DNA of 64,000 nt from DASVFB01 sp963766345 (GTDB lineage: Bacteria; Actinomycetota; Thermoleophilia; Gaiellales; Gaiellaceae), in NCBI GenBank assembly GCA_963766345.1, contig CAVXZL010000012.1, positions 744,001 through 808,000 of the forward strand. The letters run 5' to 3'. Shown piece after piece: positions 25,210-33,079 of this stretch. The notes under the pieces were generated by a model. That model saw nothing but the letters and a program-made list of their open reading frames with translations. It was not told the origin of the DNA and did no database searches. Every line of letters starts with the position of its first letter. Position 1 is the first letter of the stretch. A program made the translations under genes and the position numbers.

Positions 25210-25674
25210 TTAGGCGGTGAGGACCTTGGCGAAGCGAAGACGCGACCCGCGTCCGCCGGGACCGCGCGTCAGCACGAACTCGTCCGCGATCGAGCGGATG
25301 ATCGCGATGCCGAGGCCGCCCTCGGTCAGGTTCTCGAGGTCGCCGAGGTCGCCGCCGTCGTCGTGGTCGAACCCTTCGCCGTCGTCGTTCACCTCGATCA
25401 CGAGCCGGTCGCCGTGCAGCTCGTACGCGATCTCGACGGTGCCTTCGCCCTCGCCGTAGGCGTGCCTGACGGAGTTCGACGTCGCCTCCGTGAGCGCAAG
25501 CTTCAGATCGGCGACGAGCTCCTCGGAGATCGGCCGCAGGCGCGCAAGCCCCGTGAGGGCGAGCCGGCAGAGGGTGATGTACTCGGCGCGCGCGGGGATG
25601 GTCAGACGGACGATGCGCCGCTCCGGCGGTTGCATCTCCGGCAAGGTCCTGGCCGTGTCCTTCGCGATCGCCAT
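25210..25674 (-). CDS. RsbW/SpoIIAB-like anti-sigma factor (HATPase_c_2 domain)
   Basis: Small GHKL-fold kinase of the serine-kinase anti-sigma type, 154 residues. It shows LTIPARAEYITLCRLAL, the N-box ADLKLALTEATSNSVRHAYG (ATP-magnesium Asn), VNDDGEGFD (G1 box), TEGGLGIAIIRSIADEF (G2-like) and GSRLRFAK at the end. Such proteins bind a sigma-B/F factor and are released by an anti-anti-sigma partner; neither partner is in the window. A sigma-B/F-like promoter lies upstream, ending 17 bases before the ATG, which suggests autoregulation together with the downstream trehalose genes. No Shine-Dalgarno is visible before ATG 25674; ATG 25635 is an alternative start. Confidence 0.85.
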   Translation of the reverse strand: MAIAKDTARTLPEMQPPERRIVRLTIPARAEYITLCRLALTGLARLRPISEELVADLKLALTEATSNSVRHAYGEGEGTVEIAYELHGDRLVIEVNDDGEGFDHDDGGDLGDLENLTEGGLGIAIIRSIADEFVLTRGPGGRGSRLRFAKVLTA

Positions 25675-25691
25675 GGTTGAACGGTGTTGCC

Positions 25692-25717
25692 CTACCCGTA
25701 GATTTCTCTAGTGAAAC
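25692..25717 (-). promoter_or_regulatory. Sigma-B/SigF-like promoter
   Basis: On the minus strand GGTTTCAC is followed after a 14-base spacer by GGGTAG. This matches the general-stress sigma pattern GTTT-N14-16-GGGTA. The -10-like element ends 17 bases before the ATG of the RsbW-like gene, giving a leader of only about ten bases. The match is visual, without statistics. Confidence 0.6.
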
Positions 25718-25801
25718 CTACACGTACCTTCGTCGATGCGGACTGCTCCTCTTTGCCTCTGAGGCCTGTCTGCCCGTCGCAGCCGAATCGAACCCCAATG
25801 G

Positions 25802-27247
25802 TCAAACGACGCCGGTCTCGATATCCGTGCGGGTATCCGTTTTCCCGTGGAAACGGCCCCGGGGACTGTCGGTCGCTACCGCCGGCAGCCGCAGCGTGAA
25901 CGACGTGTCGCCCGGTGTCGACCTCGCCTCGAGCTCGCCGCCCATCGCCTCGGCGAGCTCCTTCGCGATCGCCAGGCCGAGACCACTCCCTGACGCTTTC
26001 GCGCCGTCGACGCGATAGAAGCGGTCGAAGATGTTGCCCACCTGCTCGCGGGGGATTCCGGGCCCCTCGTCCCGCACTGCGAGCGAGTTGCCGGCGGCGC
26101 GCACGACGACGCGCGTGCCGCCGGGCGTGTGGACGAGCGCGTTCTCGACGAGCGCGCGGCCGATCCTCAAGACGCGGCCTTCGTCCCCGAGAGCCGTCGC
26201 GTCGCCGTCCGTCTCGAGCTCCAGCGGGTGACCCGTGGCGACGGCGACCGCCCGGAACTCGTCCGAGAGCGTCTCGGCGACGTCGCTCAGGTCGACGCGC
26301 TGTCGCTCGATGTGCATGCGCCCTGCGTCGAGGCGCGTCAGGTCCAGGAGATCCTCCGCCAGCCGCTGGAGCCGGTCGACCTGCTCGCGCATCGTCTCGA
26401 GGAACTCCACGCGTGTGGTCTCATCGAGATCCTCGTCGGTGAGCAGCTCGAGGAAGCCGCGCAGCGAGAAGAGCGGCGTCCGCAGCTCGTGGGAGGCGTT
26501 GCCGATGAACTCCCGCCGCGCGCGCTCGAGCTGCGCGAGTCGCAGCCGCATTCGGTCGAAGGCGCGGGCGAGCTGCCCCAGCTCGTCGGTGCTCCTGTCG
26601 ACGACGGGCTCGTCGAACTTCCCGGCGGCGATCCGTTCGGCCGCCGCCTCGAGCCGCCTGATGCGGCGCGCGAACAGAAACGCAGCCCCGTAGCCCACGC
26701 CGAGCGCAAGCAGCAGTGCGAGGACACCCGCCTCGACGAGCCTGCGCTGCACCGTGTGGACGTTCGCGAGCGGGTCCCGAAGCGGGGCGGAGAGAAGGGC
26801 GACGTAGTCGAACCCGACGGGCTGCGCGACCTCTGCGAACTCGTCGGCGCCGTGCTTGACCGTTCCCGACCGGCGCCCGTGCGAATCGGCCGCGGCCCTC
26901 GCGGTCTTGTCGTTGGCCACGTCGAGTGACGACAGCCCGCTCGAGTCCTCGTAGACGTTCAGGGTGGACCTCCCGTTCACGGCGTTGAGGATCGTGAACA
27001 CGACGACTCGCGCGTCGGCGCGGCCGGACCACCGCTCGAGGTTCTCGGCCCAGTTCTGCCGAGCGTCCGTCGTGGGAATCTCGGCAACGACCGTCGGCAG
27101 CTCCTTCTCCATCCGGTTGAGCTTGGCGTCGATCAGGCGTGTGCGAAGCGACGGCACGACGATCACGTAGACGAGCACGAGCGCAAGCGCCACGACCACC
27201 ACGAGCGCGAGGCTCAGCCGTGCGCCGACGCTCCGCAACGGGTTCAT
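25802..27247 (-). CDS. Membrane sensor histidine kinase
   Basis: OmpR-system sensor, 481 residues from ATG 27247. A membrane helix near residues 9-31 is followed by an extracytoplasmic sensor of about 130 residues, a second helix (about 170-192), then HAMP (ARRIRRLEAAAERIAAGKFDEPVV). HisKA carries FIGNASHELRTPLFSLRG with the phosphorylated His at about residue 253, and HATPase_c has VENALVHTPGGTRV (N-box), RDEGPGIPREQ (G1), FDRFYRVDGAKASGSGLGLAI (G2, quoted in parts). All kinase boxes are present. It overlaps the regulator gene by ATGA, so they are co-translated. Signal unknown. Confidence 0.92.
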   Translation of the reverse strand: MNPLRSVGARLSLALVVVVALALVLVYVIVVPSLRTRLIDAKLNRMEKELPTVVAEIPTTDARQNWAENLERWSGRADARVVVFTILNAVNGRSTLNVYEDSSGLSSLDVANDKTARAAADSHGRRSGTVKHGADEFAEVAQPVGFDYVALLSAPLRDPLANVHTVQRRLVEAGVLALLLALGVGYGAAFLFARRIRRLEAAAERIAAGKFDEPVVDRSTDELGQLARAFDRMRLRLAQLERARREFIGNASHELRTPLFSLRGFLELLTDEDLDETTRVEFLETMREQVDRLQRLAEDLLDLTRLDAGRMHIERQRVDLSDVAETLSDEFRAVAVATGHPLELETDGDATALGDEGRVLRIGRALVENALVHTPGGTRVVVRAAGNSLAVRDEGPGIPREQVGNIFDRFYRVDGAKASGSGLGLAIAKELAEAMGGELEARSTPGDTSFTLRLPAVATDSPRGRFHGKTDTRTDIETGVV

Positions 27248-27945
27248 CGCTCCCGGAACCGATAGCCGACGCCGCGCACGGTGTGGATGTACTCCGGCTC
27301 GCTGGGGTCGCGCTCGAGCTTCTCCCGCAGATGCCGCACGTGGACGTCGATCGTCCGCGGCTCCCGGTAGTCGGAGCCGCCCCAAAGCTCCTCGAGGAGC
27401 ATCTTCCGCGAGAAGACCCTCCCTGGATTCGAGGCCATGATGCGCAGGAGCTCGAACTCGACGTACGTGAGCTGCACCGCCGACCCGTCCAGATCCACGC
27501 TGCGGCGGGAAAGGTCGATGCGCAGCGGGCCTGCCGCGATCACCTCGTCGGCCTCGTCGCCCTGGTACGCCGGCAGCTTCGCGCGGCGCAGCAGTGCACG
27601 GACGCGGCTGCGAAACTCGCGGATCGAGAACGGCTTCGTGATGTAGTCGTCCGCGCCGAGCTCGAGGCCGACGACCTTGTCGAGCTCGTCGTCGCGCGCC
27701 GTGAGCATGATGATCGGCACGGTGCTGCGCGCCCGCAAGCGCTTGCAGACCTCGAGGCCGTCGAGGCGGGGCAGCATGATGTCGAGGACTACGAGGTCCG
27801 GATTCGCGTCGCCGAACAGGTCGAGGGCCTCTTCGCCATCACGTGCCGACACGACTCGATAGCCCTCTCGTTCGAGCGGGTACGTGAGGAGCTTCTGGAC
27901 AGCGTCCTCGTCGTCGACCAAGAGGATGGTGGGAGGTTCGGGCAT
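27244..27945 (-). CDS. OmpR/PhoB-family response regulator
   Basis: Two-domain DNA-binding regulator of 233 residues from ATG 27945. The receiver has the acidic pair D11-D12, phosphoacceptor Asp55 in LVVLDIMLP, MLTARDDELDK and the lysine of ITKPF. The winged-helix output ends in RTIDVHVRHLREKLERDP and IHTVRGVGYRFRE, typical of PhoB-like trans_reg_C. A TATAGT sequence (27987-27992, minus strand) about 42 bases upstream may be its -10. It precedes its kinase; the M28-like gene is divergent. Confidence 0.94.
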   Translation of the reverse strand: MPEPPTILLVDDEDAVQKLLTYPLEREGYRVVSARDGEEALDLFGDANPDLVVLDIMLPRLDGLEVCKRLRARSTVPIIMLTARDDELDKVVGLELGADDYITKPFSIREFRSRVRALLRRAKLPAYQGDEADEVIAAGPLRIDLSRRSVDLDGSAVQLTYVEFELLRIMASNPGRVFSRKMLLEELWGGSDYREPRTIDVHVRHLREKLERDPSEPEYIHTVRGVGYRFRER

Positions 27946-27999
27946 TCGCGCACGCCAGCCGGACGCGGGCAACTGTCCGTCCTCCTACTATAGCCCCGG

Positions 28000-29910
28000 A
28001 TGTCGGCTCCCCCAGCGACGCGTCGGCGGCGCCGCGCGCGGCGCGGCTCGCTCGACCGGCCGATCAGCGGACGGACCTACCGCGGGACCTGGCTCTTCGT
28101 CGCGTTCCCGCTCCTGCTGGCGGCCTTCACGGTCACGCGCCCGGCCGCTCTGCCGCGGCCGGCGCTCCCGGCCGCCTTCGACCGCGTCGGCGCGACGCAG
28201 CTCGCGGTCGACCTCGCCACGGCGGCGCCGGACCGGTCTCCGGGAACGGCCGGCGCGACGCTCGGTGCGCAGTGGTTCGTCGACCAGCTCCGGCCGTACG
28301 GGTTCGTCGTCAGGCGCGACCCGTTCGAGGCAGACGTCGCCGGCAGAGGACGGCTCCGCTTCGAGAATCTCGTCGCGGTCGTGCCGGGCCGCTCGCCTTC
28401 GGCGATCATGTTTGTCGCCCATCGTGACAACACCGGCGCCGGGTCCGGCGCCAACGACAACGCTTCGGGGACCGCTGCGCTTATCGAGCTGGCGCGGTCG
28501 TACGCGAGCCCGGCGGGTGCCTCGACGAGCCCTTCGACCTCTCGCCGCGTGACGCCGGCGCACACGCTCGTGTTCCTGTCGACGGACGGCGGCGCGCTCG
28601 GCGGCGTCGGCGCGGCGCACTTCGCGGAGCACTCGCCGCTCGCGCGTGACGTGTCCTCAGTCGTGAGCCTCGATGCGATCGCCGGCCACGATCCGACGCG
28701 GCTCGAGTTCGCCGGGGACAGGTCGCAGGTTCCGAACAGCGCACTCCTGGCGACGGCCGCGACCCGCGTGCTCGAACAGGGAGGCGACCCGGCGCGGCGC
28801 CCGAGCGCGCTCCGCCAGCTCCTCGATCTCGCCTTCCCGTTCAGCGAATACGAGCAGGCGCCGTTGCTCGGCCGCGGCATCTCGGCCCTGACGATCACGT
28901 CGGCCGGGGACCGTCCGCCGAGCGAGGTCGGCGACACGCCCGGCCTCCTCGGCACGCCGAAGAGCAGAGCGCGGGTCGGACAGATCGGTCGCTCGGCGCA
29001 GCAGCTCCTCGCGTCGCTCGACGAGGGGCTCGAGCTGACGCAGGGGACGACGACGTACGTCTGGTTCGGCGCGCGGATCGTTCGCGGCTGGGCAATCGAG
29101 ATCGTGCTCGTCGCCGCGCTGCTGCCGTTCCTCGTCGCGGCGGTCGACCTCTTCGCGTTCCTCCGCAGACGCCGGGTCGCGCTCCTGCCGGCGATCCGGA
29201 GCCTGAGGAGCCGTGTCCTCTTCTGGCTCTTCGTCGCACTGCTCTTCGAGCTCTTCGGTCTCGTCGGCTGGTGGCCGCACTCGTCGCTGCGCCCGCCCGC
29301 GCTCACGGACAGCGCCGGTACGGACTGGCCGGTGGTCGGGCTCCTCGTCCTGACCGGGCTCTCGGCCGCGGCCTGGCTCGTCGCGCGCGACCGGCTGCTG
29401 CCGCGCCGCGCGGTCGATCGCGAGGAGGAGCTCGCAGGCCATTGCGCGGCGCTGCTCGCCCTCGCGCTGGTCGCGCTGCTCGTCGTCGCCCTGAACGCGT
29501 TCGCGCTCGTCTTCCTGCTGCCGTCGCTGCACGCATGGCTGTGGCTCGCGCAGCTCGGCGACCGCCCGCTCGCCGCGCGGATGGCGGCGTGGGCGGCCGG
29601 GCTCGCCGGGCCGCTGCTCCTCGTCTGGGAGTTCGCCGACCGCTTCGGGCTCGGCCTCGACGCGCCGTGGTACCTCCTGCAGCTTGCGGCGTTGAACGGC
29701 CTCCCGCTCGTCGCACTCGCGGTCTTCGTCGTCTGGGCAGGGTCGGCCGGCCAGCTTGCCGCGCTCGCCGCCGGGCGCTACGCGCCGTACCCGGACGCGG
29801 CGGAGCGGCCGCCGCTCGGCCCGATCAGGCGCTCGATCCGGCGCGCCGTGCTGTCGTCACGGGCCCGTCGCCGCGTCCTCTCAGCGGAGCAGGAGGTAGC
29901 GGACGCGTGA
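28000..29910 (+). CDS. M28-like peptidase domain fused to a polytopic membrane domain
   Basis: The 636-residue protein has a membrane anchor (about residues 30-47), an outside M28-fold domain (about 60-345) and about seven membrane helices thereafter. The M28 metal motifs are recognisable as VAHRDNTGAGSGANDNASG (His141, Asp143, Asp153). However, the catalytic Glu-Glu pair normally seen in FxxxxxEExGxxGS is replaced by TDGGALGG (Asp196-Gly197), so peptidase activity is doubtful. C-terminal residues are basic. ATG 28000 has no Shine-Dalgarno, so the start could be later. It overlaps convergent moeA by 30 bases. Confidence 0.75.
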   Translation: MSAPPATRRRRRARRGSLDRPISGRTYRGTWLFVAFPLLLAAFTVTRPAALPRPALPAAFDRVGATQLAVDLATAAPDRSPGTAGATLGAQWFVDQLRPYGFVVRRDPFEADVAGRGRLRFENLVAVVPGRSPSAIMFVAHRDNTGAGSGANDNASGTAALIELARSYASPAGASTSPSTSRRVTPAHTLVFLSTDGGALGGVGAAHFAEHSPLARDVSSVVSLDAIAGHDPTRLEFAGDRSQVPNSALLATAATRVLEQGGDPARRPSALRQLLDLAFPFSEYEQAPLLGRGISALTITSAGDRPPSEVGDTPGLLGTPKSRARVGQIGRSAQQLLASLDEGLELTQGTTTYVWFGARIVRGWAIEIVLVAALLPFLVAAVDLFAFLRRRRVALLPAIRSLRSRVLFWLFVALLFELFGLVGWWPHSSLRPPALTDSAGTDWPVVGLLVLTGLSAAAWLVARDRLLPRRAVDREEELAGHCAALLALALVALLVVALNAFALVFLLPSLHAWLWLAQLGDRPLAARMAAWAAGLAGPLLLVWEFADRFGLGLDAPWYLLQLAALNGLPLVALAVFVVWAGSAGQLAALAAGRYAPYPDAAERPPLGPIRRSIRRAVLSSRARRRVLSAEQEVADA

Positions 29911-31059
29911 GCCGGCCTCGAGCGCGCCCTCGCCACGCGGCGCGAGCACGAGCGCGTCGGCCGCGGACGCGTTCGCGATCATGTGCGACTCCTGGCCCGC
30001 GAGCGGCTCGAGAACCCCGTCGCGCAGGCGGGCACGCAAGAACTCGTCTCGTTCGGAGTTCCGGCGAACGCTCGAGCCGAGCACGCCCGGCTGAAACGAC
30101 GGCCCGGGTTGACGCGCGCCCTGGAGCGCGAGCAACGCCGGACGCACGAACAACTCGAAGCCGACGAGCGACGAGACCGGGTTCCCGGGCAGGCCGAACA
30201 CGAGCGTCGCGCCTCGGACGCCGAACGAGATCGGCTTGCCCGGCTTCACGGCGACGCGCCAGAAGACCTCCTCGACACCGAGCTCGTGCTCGATCCGCCG
30301 GACGAGGTCGTGCGGCCCGACGGAGACGCCGCCGGACGTGACGAGCACGTCGGCGTCGAGCCCGCGCTCGAGCGCCTCGCGGTGCTCGGCCTCGTCGTCC
30401 GCGACCGATACCTGCGGCTCGACGACCGCGCCGGCCGACGCGAGCGCCGCGACGAGCATGACGCCGTTCGACTCGAAGATCTGCCCCGGAGCGAGAGCCT
30501 CGCCGGGACGGCGGAGCTCGCTGCCGGTCGTGACGACTGCGGCACGTGGGCGCCGAGCGCACGCGACTTCGGCGATCCCGACCGCGGCGAGAGCGGCGAG
30601 CTCGGCCGGACGGAGGATCGTGCCGGCGCCGACGACGGCGTCGCCCGCACGTATGTCGCCGCCGCGCGGGCGTACATGCGCACCGCTCTCGACGGCGGGA
30701 ACCTCGACCGTCTCGCCGTCGTCGGTGACCACCTCGATCGGGACGACCGCGTCGGCGCCTTCGGGGACGACGCCGCCCGTCGCGATGGCCATCGCCTCGC
30801 CGGGCGCGAGCGCCCTCGGCGCCGGATGTCCTGCCGCGATTCGCGCGGCGACCAGCAGGCGCCCTGGCGCGTCGGCGGCGCGCAGCGCGAAGCCGTCCAT
30901 CGCCGAGCTCGGGAACGGCGGCAGGTCGACCGTCGCCCGCGCAGGCTCAGCGAGGACGCGGCCCGCAGCCTCCGCGAGCGGCAGGGGCTCCGGCGGCAGC
31001 GGCGTCACGCGCTCGAGGATCAGGCGTCGCGCTTCGTCGACCGACAGCAGGGTCGCCAT
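29881..31059 (-). CDS. moeA: Molybdopterin molybdenumtransferase
   Basis: Inserts molybdate into adenylylated molybdopterin. The 392-residue product has LLSVDEARRLILERVTPL, PPFPSSAMDGFALRAAD (residues 47-63), the IATGGVVPEGADAVV segment, PRGGDIRAGDAV, the MoCF-type LVTSGGVSVGPHDLV, FWRVAVKPGKPISFGV and VFGLPGNPVSS. Domain IV at the C-terminus is present but short. It is divergent from the GT2 gene with 22 bases between starts. moaC and mog are 9 kb away on the same strand. Confidence 0.95.
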   Translation of the reverse strand: MATLLSVDEARRLILERVTPLPPEPLPLAEAAGRVLAEPARATVDLPPFPSSAMDGFALRAADAPGRLLVAARIAAGHPAPRALAPGEAMAIATGGVVPEGADAVVPIEVVTDDGETVEVPAVESGAHVRPRGGDIRAGDAVVGAGTILRPAELAALAAVGIAEVACARRPRAAVVTTGSELRRPGEALAPGQIFESNGVMLVAALASAGAVVEPQVSVADDEAEHREALERGLDADVLVTSGGVSVGPHDLVRRIEHELGVEEVFWRVAVKPGKPISFGVRGATLVFGLPGNPVSSLVGFELFVRPALLALQGARQPGPSFQPGVLGSSVRRNSERDEFLRARLRDGVLEPLAGQESHMIANASAADALVLAPRGEGALEAGSRVRYLLLR

Positions 31060-31081
31060 GGCCGACGCATACTAGGGAGCC

Positions 31082-32020
31082 GTGATTTCGGTCGTCGTCC
31101 CGCTGCACAACGAGGAGCGCAGCATCGCGCTGCTGCACGAGGAGCTCGAAGCCGCGCTCGACCCGCTCGGCGAGGGGTGGGAGGCGGTGTACGTCGACGA
31201 CGGCTCGACCGACGGCTCCTTCGCCGCGCTCACGCGCCTGCACTCGCGCGCCGCCAACGTGAAGGTCGTCCGCCTGCGCCGCAACTTCGGCAAGGCCGCG
31301 GCGCTCGCCGCGGGGTTCGCGCAGGCGGCAGGCGATCGCGTCGTCACGATCGACGGCGACCTCCAGGACGATCCCGCCGAGATCCCGCGGCTCCTCGCCA
31401 AGCTCGAAGAGGGCTTCGACGTCGTCTCCGGCTGGAAGACGAAGCGCCGCGACCCGCTGAGGCGGCGCATCCCGTCGAAGATCTTCAACCGCGTCGCCGG
31501 CTGGATGTCCGGCCTGCGCCTGCACGACATGAACTGCGGGCTGAAGGCGTACCGCGCGGACGTCGTCCACAACCTCGTGCTCTACGGCGAGCTGCACCGC
31601 TTCATCCCGGTGCTCGCGCACGAGCAGGGGTACCGCATCGCCGAGCTGCCCGTCAACCATCGCCCGCGCGAGCACGGCCGCTCGCGCTACGGGCTCGAGC
31701 GCTACCTCCGCGGCTTCCTCGACCTGCTCACGGTCTCGTTCATGGGCCGTTACCGCCACCGCCCGCTGCACCTCTTCGGCGGGCTCGGGCTGCTCCTCGG
31801 CTTCACGGGGACGGCGCTGCTCGTCTACCTGACGATCGACAAGCTCCTCGGGCACGCGATCGGCAAGCGCCCGCTGCTGACGCTCGGCGTGCTGCTCGTC
31901 GTCGTCGGCATGCAGTTCTTCTCGCTCGGCCTGATCAGCGAGATGATCACGAGCCATCACGAGGAGCGGGCGCTCGCCCGCGAGCGGCGGGACGTGCACG
32001 TCGAAGAAGTCCTTTCCTAG
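31082..32020 (+). CDS. Family 2 glycosyltransferase, polyprenyl-phosphate sugar transferase type
   Basis: Predicted to load a sugar on polyprenyl phosphate at the inner membrane face. The 312-residue product has VVVPLHNEERSIALL, VYVDDGSTDGSFAAL, LRRNFGKAAALAAGF, ITIDGDLQDDP-like VVTIDGDLQDDPAEIP, HDMNCGLKAYRADVV and NHRPREHGRSRYG, followed by two C-terminal membrane helices (about 220-243 and 258-281). This is the GtrB/DPM1-like layout. GTG start. It is followed after three bases by a GT4 gene. Confidence 0.9.
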   Translation: MISVVVPLHNEERSIALLHEELEAALDPLGEGWEAVYVDDGSTDGSFAALTRLHSRAANVKVVRLRRNFGKAAALAAGFAQAAGDRVVTIDGDLQDDPAEIPRLLAKLEEGFDVVSGWKTKRRDPLRRRIPSKIFNRVAGWMSGLRLHDMNCGLKAYRADVVHNLVLYGELHRFIPVLAHEQGYRIAELPVNHRPREHGRSRYGLERYLRGFLDLLTVSFMGRYRHRPLHLFGGLGLLLGFTGTALLVYLTIDKLLGHAIGKRPLLTLGVLLVVVGMQFFSLGLISEMITSHHEERALARERRDVHVEEVLS

Positions 32021-32023
32021 CGC

Positions 32024-33079
32024 TTGCGCGTTCTCTACTTCGGGACGTACGAGCGCGACTATCCGCGCAACGCGCAGGTCATCTCGTGCCTCCGCGCCGC
32101 CGGCGTGGACGTCGTCGAGCGGCACGTCTCGGTCTGGGATGGGCGCGAGCACAAGTTCTCGGCCGGGCTCGGCTCGGCTCTTCGGCTCGCGCACGCGGAG
32201 GCGTCGCTCCTCCGCAGGCTCGACGGTGACGTCGACGCGCTCGTTGTCGGCTACCCCGGACACCTCGATCTTCCGGCGGCGAAGCGCGCCGCACGTGGAC
32301 GGCCGGTCGTCTTCAACCCGCTCGTCTCGCTCGCCGACACACTCGTCTCCGACCGTGGGCGCTTCGCGGCCGACTCGCGCGCCGCGCAGATCTTGCGGGC
32401 GATCGACCGCGGGGCCTTTCGCGCCGCGGATCTCGTCGTCGCGGACACCGCCGCCCAGGCGGCGTTCTTCGAGGAGCTCGGCGCGCGCCGCGTCGAGGTC
32501 TGCTTCGTCGGCGCCGAGGAGCGGCTCTTCACGCCCACGTGGCGGCAACCGGACGAGTTCACGTGTCTCTTCGTCGGCAAGCTGATCCCACTGCACGGGC
32601 TCGAGACGATCCTCGAGGCGGCGCGGCGGGCGCCGGAGCTTCGCTTTCGCGTCGTCGGCAGCGGGCAACTCGAGCCGCTGCTCGACGCGCGGCCGGAGAA
32701 CGTCGAGTGGCGCGAATGGGTCGACTACGAGCGGCTGCGCGACGAGCTGCGCGCGTGCGGCTGTGCGCTCGGCATCTTCGGCACGTCGCCGAAGGCGCGG
32801 CGTGTCATCCCGAACAAGGTGTTCCAGGCGCTCGCATGCGGCGCGCCCGTCGTCACCGCGGACACGCCGGCCGCACGGGAGCTCCTGAACCACGAAGAGA
32901 GCGCGCTGCTCGTCCCGCCGGGCGACGCGAACGCCCTCGTTGCCGCGCTGCGACGGCTCGCAGGAGACCCGGAGCTCGCGCGGCGCATCGCCGACGGCGG
33001 ACGCAACGCATACGAGCAGCACGCGAGCGAGGCGATACTCGGCGAACGATGGCGCGCGCTGATCGCAGGGCTCCTCTAG
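32024..33079 (+). CDS. Family 4 glycosyltransferase
   Basis: Soluble GT-B glycosyltransferase of 351 residues from TTG 32024. It has an N-terminal YFGTYERDYPRNAQVISCLRAAGV, a GYPGHLDLPAAKRAARG segment, LFVGKLIPLHGLETILEAA (typical GT4 second domain), VVGSGQLEPLLD and the donor loop RVIPNKVFQALACGAPVVTAD, where the usual second glutamate is replaced within NKVFQALA. Acceptor unknown. It forms an operon with the GT2 gene and overlaps the DUF2079 gene by 31 bases. Confidence 0.87.
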   Translation: MRVLYFGTYERDYPRNAQVISCLRAAGVDVVERHVSVWDGREHKFSAGLGSALRLAHAEASLLRRLDGDVDALVVGYPGHLDLPAAKRAARGRPVVFNPLVSLADTLVSDRGRFAADSRAAQILRAIDRGAFRAADLVVADTAAQAAFFEELGARRVEVCFVGAEERLFTPTWRQPDEFTCLFVGKLIPLHGLETILEAARRAPELRFRVVGSGQLEPLLDARPENVEWREWVDYERLRDELRACGCALGIFGTSPKARRVIPNKVFQALACGAPVVTADTPAARELLNHEESALLVPPGDANALVAALRRLAGDPELARRIADGGRNAYEQHASEAILGERWRALIAGLL

